Assembly: GCF_001949145.1 (NCBI RefSeq)
Contig: NW_019091362.1
Location: 11,073,804-11,137,803 of the forward strand
Origin: Acanthaster planci
Lineage: Eukaryota > Echinodermata > Asteroidea > Valvatida > Acanthasteridae
Direction: 5' to 3'
DNA: 64,000 bases
Made by a program: the position numbers and the translations under genes. This document shows positions 61,380-64,000 of this stretch, in pieces. How positions within the stretch are numbered: position 1 is the stretch's first letter; every line of letters starts with the position of its first letter. The notes beneath the pieces were generated by a model. It ran no database searches. It had not been told where the DNA came from and saw only the letters and a list, made by a program, of their open reading frames with translations.

Positions 61380-62782
61380 GACCCCCTCAGTCTCCGCCCC
61401 CGACTGCTCCTAGAAGGTTCCAGCCACTACCCGCCGGCTGCAGGTCCCTTCAGGGGCGGCACCAGGGACTTCTGTCCTTCACGTTTGACGGCCGCCGATC
61501 CCAATCCTGTCGGCGGCCATTTGGGCAATTTCATTGGGTTCTGGCGGGAAATCACTGCAGACAGCTGGGTCCTCACCACCACTGCCCATGGCTGCACCCT
61601 CGAATTCACGAGCTCCCCACCGTCTGAGATGGTCTTTCTTCTACTCCCCCTCCATACAATTCCAGGCGTCTGGCTCTGGCGGAGGAGATTTCAGTGTTAC
61701 TGTTCAAATGAGCCATCATGCCGGTACACCCAAGTTGGCCATCCACCGGCTTCCTTTCGTCATTCTTCCTGACACCCAAGAAAGAACCGGGACCAATAAT
61801 CAACTTGATTGATGGGATGCATTTCTTCATATCCCAATATACAAGCAGGACCGCAAGTGCCTTCATTTCGAATATTGTGGCCAAAACCTACAAGTTTCAG
61901 GTTCTTCCTTTCGCCCTCTCCACTTCTCCAAGGGTTTCACTCAGGTTGCCAAGACGCTCGCCGCTCACCTGGGACAGCGTGACGTTCTCATATTTCAATA
62001 TCTAGACGACTGGTTGATCATCTGCCATTCCCCCCGATGAGGCACAAGCCTCCACTTCTCTCACCCTTGATGTCACGATACACCGGGGGTTTCTCATCAA
62101 CTACGACACGTCGGCCCTCACCCCATCACAGAGACCAACCAACCTCTGAGCGGTTCTCAACCTCCGCAAAGTCATTGCACCTTCAACGCCAGAGTGCATC
62201 CTCAACCTGCATTAGTGCATCCTCCATTTCTATTGGCCGAGGCTCCTCCGGTGTTAGCCTGGCTCTGTCTCCTCGGTTAATGGCCCGCCTGGTCGATCTC
62301 GTCCCATTGTATTGACAGCAGATGTGGCCACTTCAACTACATCTCCTATCTCAGTATCATTCCAAGAGCGACCCAATTACTACCTTGGTCTCTCTTCCGT
62401 CCAACATACACATTCACCTTCATTGGTTGACCGTCACTGAACACCTGTCGGTAGGCCTTTCTTTCTTTCCTCCAGGTCTGGATGTGACTGTGGCGACGGA
62501 CGCGTCGCTGTTCAGATGGGTAGCCTCTCTTTCTCCACTCCACGCTTCTGGGGTCTTGCAGGTACCCCCTTCGAACTGCTGACTGATGCGCCTGACCTCC
62601 ATCTCAGCATCAAGCTGGCGTTCCACCTCGCGGTTGTTACATTGAGACAAGGTAGCAAGCAACATGCCCTATGGATTGCCATTGGTCACACCCGCTGGGA
62701 GCCGCACAGGGTTCGTCTCATCCCAATCATTGGGTTCCTGACTAAAAACCAGATGCCTACCTCCCAACGTATTCGTTCCTGA
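61380..62782 (+). mobile_element. DIRS1-type retrotransposon fragment: RT, partial RNase H fused to recombinase by deletion
   Basis: A preamble GGHLGNFIGFWREITADSWV (about 61508-61565) leads into the RT: IHRLPFVILPDTQERTGTNN, then across stops FQVLPFALSTSPRVS and an intact YLDDWLI box (61999-62019). The post-RT segment (MWPLQLHLLSQYHSKSDPIT, 62322) and the start of RNase H (DVTVATDASLFRW, with Asp, about 62481-62520) follow. Recombinase sequence (IGHTRWEPHRVRLIPIIGFL, about 62683-62742) comes within 200 bp, so most of the RNase H and the recombinase N terminus are deleted. Stops and shifts are frequent. It shares clear nucleotide similarity with 55795-55870. Confidence 0.75.
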
Positions 62783-63672
62783 TATAACCTCACTTGCGGG
62801 TGATGACACTGACAAGAAATGGTGCCTGGAGCAGTGCATTGGATTTCAGGGTAAAGTGTCCTAGGCGGCCATTAAAAGGGTTAGTGAATCATCTCAGTGT
62901 GTAGAAACTGTAATGAAGCACTATGATCAGTCTTCAGGTATTGAATAAGTAGCAAGAGTGGCATCTGTTGATTCACAGAAGCGTACATTATTGCAACTAA
63001 GGTTTAAGAGTATCGTACTGTCTGTATTTTTTACCAGGCTAGGCACACACGTGAAGTGTAACAACTGACCACAGGGTGGAAGACTCTATCAGACGGATGG
63101 ACCATAGCAGGAGTGGGCCACTAAGGCTCCGCCAGCCACACAGCTATGTGTGCCGGACCAGCATAGGGCTACTATCTCGAACCACAGAAAACTGTTGCCC
63201 ATAACATGTATCAGAGCGCTCAACAGTTCATGGTCAGTGTCGCACAACACGAGTGGTCAGGCCAGGAAGCAAGTCGGCAAGAGTTAGGAAATCCTCGCCT
63301 TTTATAGAGAGTTTAGGTTTCTTGTATCATGAATATACATGTAACTCTTTAGAGGAATAACCAATGAGGATTGCCCTGCTTCTGTCTCTAAGCAGACTGT
63401 GTGCAAATACAGCATACGTAATGTGAAATGACGCAACGTCATGTGCAAGCAGGCAACACCCAGGGCAGGTCAATCATTCTATGCATATTCATGTATGGTT
63501 GCAAGGGTCAAATGCGATGCACAACCCTGGTAGTCATGCAGCAAGACTACATGTGAGATAAGGCTCGACTGCATCCAACAGCTTTATACACAATGATGCT
63601 ATAGCGATGAAGAAAACTCTTAGGCATAAGTGCAACATAGAATGAATAACAGTAATTCAGAGATGTGCAACA
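62783..63672 (-). mobile_element. Possible LTR (minus-strand element), ends uncertain
   Basis: Read on the minus strand, an A/G-rich tract AACTGAAGGGGGGGATAG (63690-63673) is followed by TGTTGCACATCTCTGAATTA, as at the junction between a purine tract and the 3' LTR of a copia- or gypsy-type element. The other end of the LTR is not evident. A plus-strand word TGTATCAGAGCGC at 63204 resembles an initiator-Met primer site in the opposite sense, so the orientation is not secure. No coding sequence of such an element is within the window. Confidence 0.25.
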
Positions 63673-64000
63673 CTATCCCCCCCTTCAGTTTATACAACAT
63701 CCTCTTTGTATGTGGGCAAGGGAAGTGTTTTGTAATGTGATTAAACTGAGAAAAAGAGTTCAAAAGTCCAGTTCAAGAATCACAATTCAAGTGTATTGAG
63801 ATCCATCGAGAAGATAGACAGAGTTCGTCATTGCCAGTGACATTGCTGGAGTTCATAGAGTTCATGATGACGGTGATGGCCAACTGTCATTTTTTTTCTT
63901 TTAAGTCTAAACTACAAAAAGATACAACTACAAACTAAATGGTGTAAAAGCGAACAGAATAAATAGAAAATAAAGTTGTTTAAGCACAAGTTAAAGACGC
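63673..64000. other. Right edge, no supportable gene
   Basis: AT-rich sequence after the C-run at 63677-63683. If the minus-strand LTR interpretation holds, this would be the 3' internal end of that element. Confidence 0.3.

Noticed and set aside
1000-64000. tRNA genes, rRNA, CRISPR arrays, bacterial operons
   Set aside because: No cloverleaf with both promoter boxes, no rRNA-like stretch and no direct repeat/spacer array were seen. The window is eukaryotic, and B-box-like words (10.9 and 24.7 kb) lack the rest of a tRNA.

Overview
This is a eukaryotic, animal window. Genes are split by GT-AG introns, about two fifths of the sequence is transposon remains, and there is no prokaryotic organisation. 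The transposon set (Ngaro/DIRS tyrosine-recombinase retrotransposons, a Ty3/gypsy copy with a tRNA-Leu-like primer site, piggyBac) together with a cytosolic-type sulfotransferase of a kind expanded in invertebrate deuterostomes suggests a marine invertebrate deuterostome (echinoderm, hemichordate or amphioxus). That assignment is inference and no species is claimed.

Region 1 (1 to about 25.8 kb) is mostly introns of one minus-strand gene running off the left edge. Four exons (10230-10176, 6878-6204, 1422-1231, 463-343) have consensus splice sites and matching phases and give a serine-rich, largely disordered N-terminal region of a protein I cannot name securely (weak resemblance to supervillin-type proteins). 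A possible non-coding first exon lies near 25.8-26.07 kb. These introns are saturated with the palindromic word TACATGTA/GTACATGTAC, and they also hold a near-perfect 195 bp hairpin (8.4 kb), a 392 bp MITE (16.5 kb) and smaller repeats.

Region 2 (about 25.8 to 34.9 kb) has almost no TACATG words, looks richer in CpG, and shows no convincing gene. It contains a 15 bp minisatellite at 30.6 kb whose inverted counterpart reappears right after a 721-N assembly gap (31118-31838), as in a foldback-type element.

Region 3 (34.9 to 42.1 kb) holds one intact gene, a 300-residue PAPS-type sulfotransferase read uninterrupted on the minus strand (35893-34991), followed by about 6 kb without a supportable gene.

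Region 4 (42.1 to 63.7 kb) is a transposon graveyard, nearly all on the plus strand: a Ty3/gypsy element whose two LTRs (42149-42338 and 51026-51207) bracket an inserted Ngaro-type element (gag, RT, RNase H, tyrosine recombinase and an unusually intact SGNH-hydrolase ORF); a second insertion replacing the gypsy integrase core; two DIRS1-type fragments (54.3-56.1 and 61.4-62.8 kb); a frameshifted piggyBac transposase (58.2-60.0 kb); a 57 bp x 6 minisatellite (60.6 kb); and a possible LTR end near 63.67 kb.
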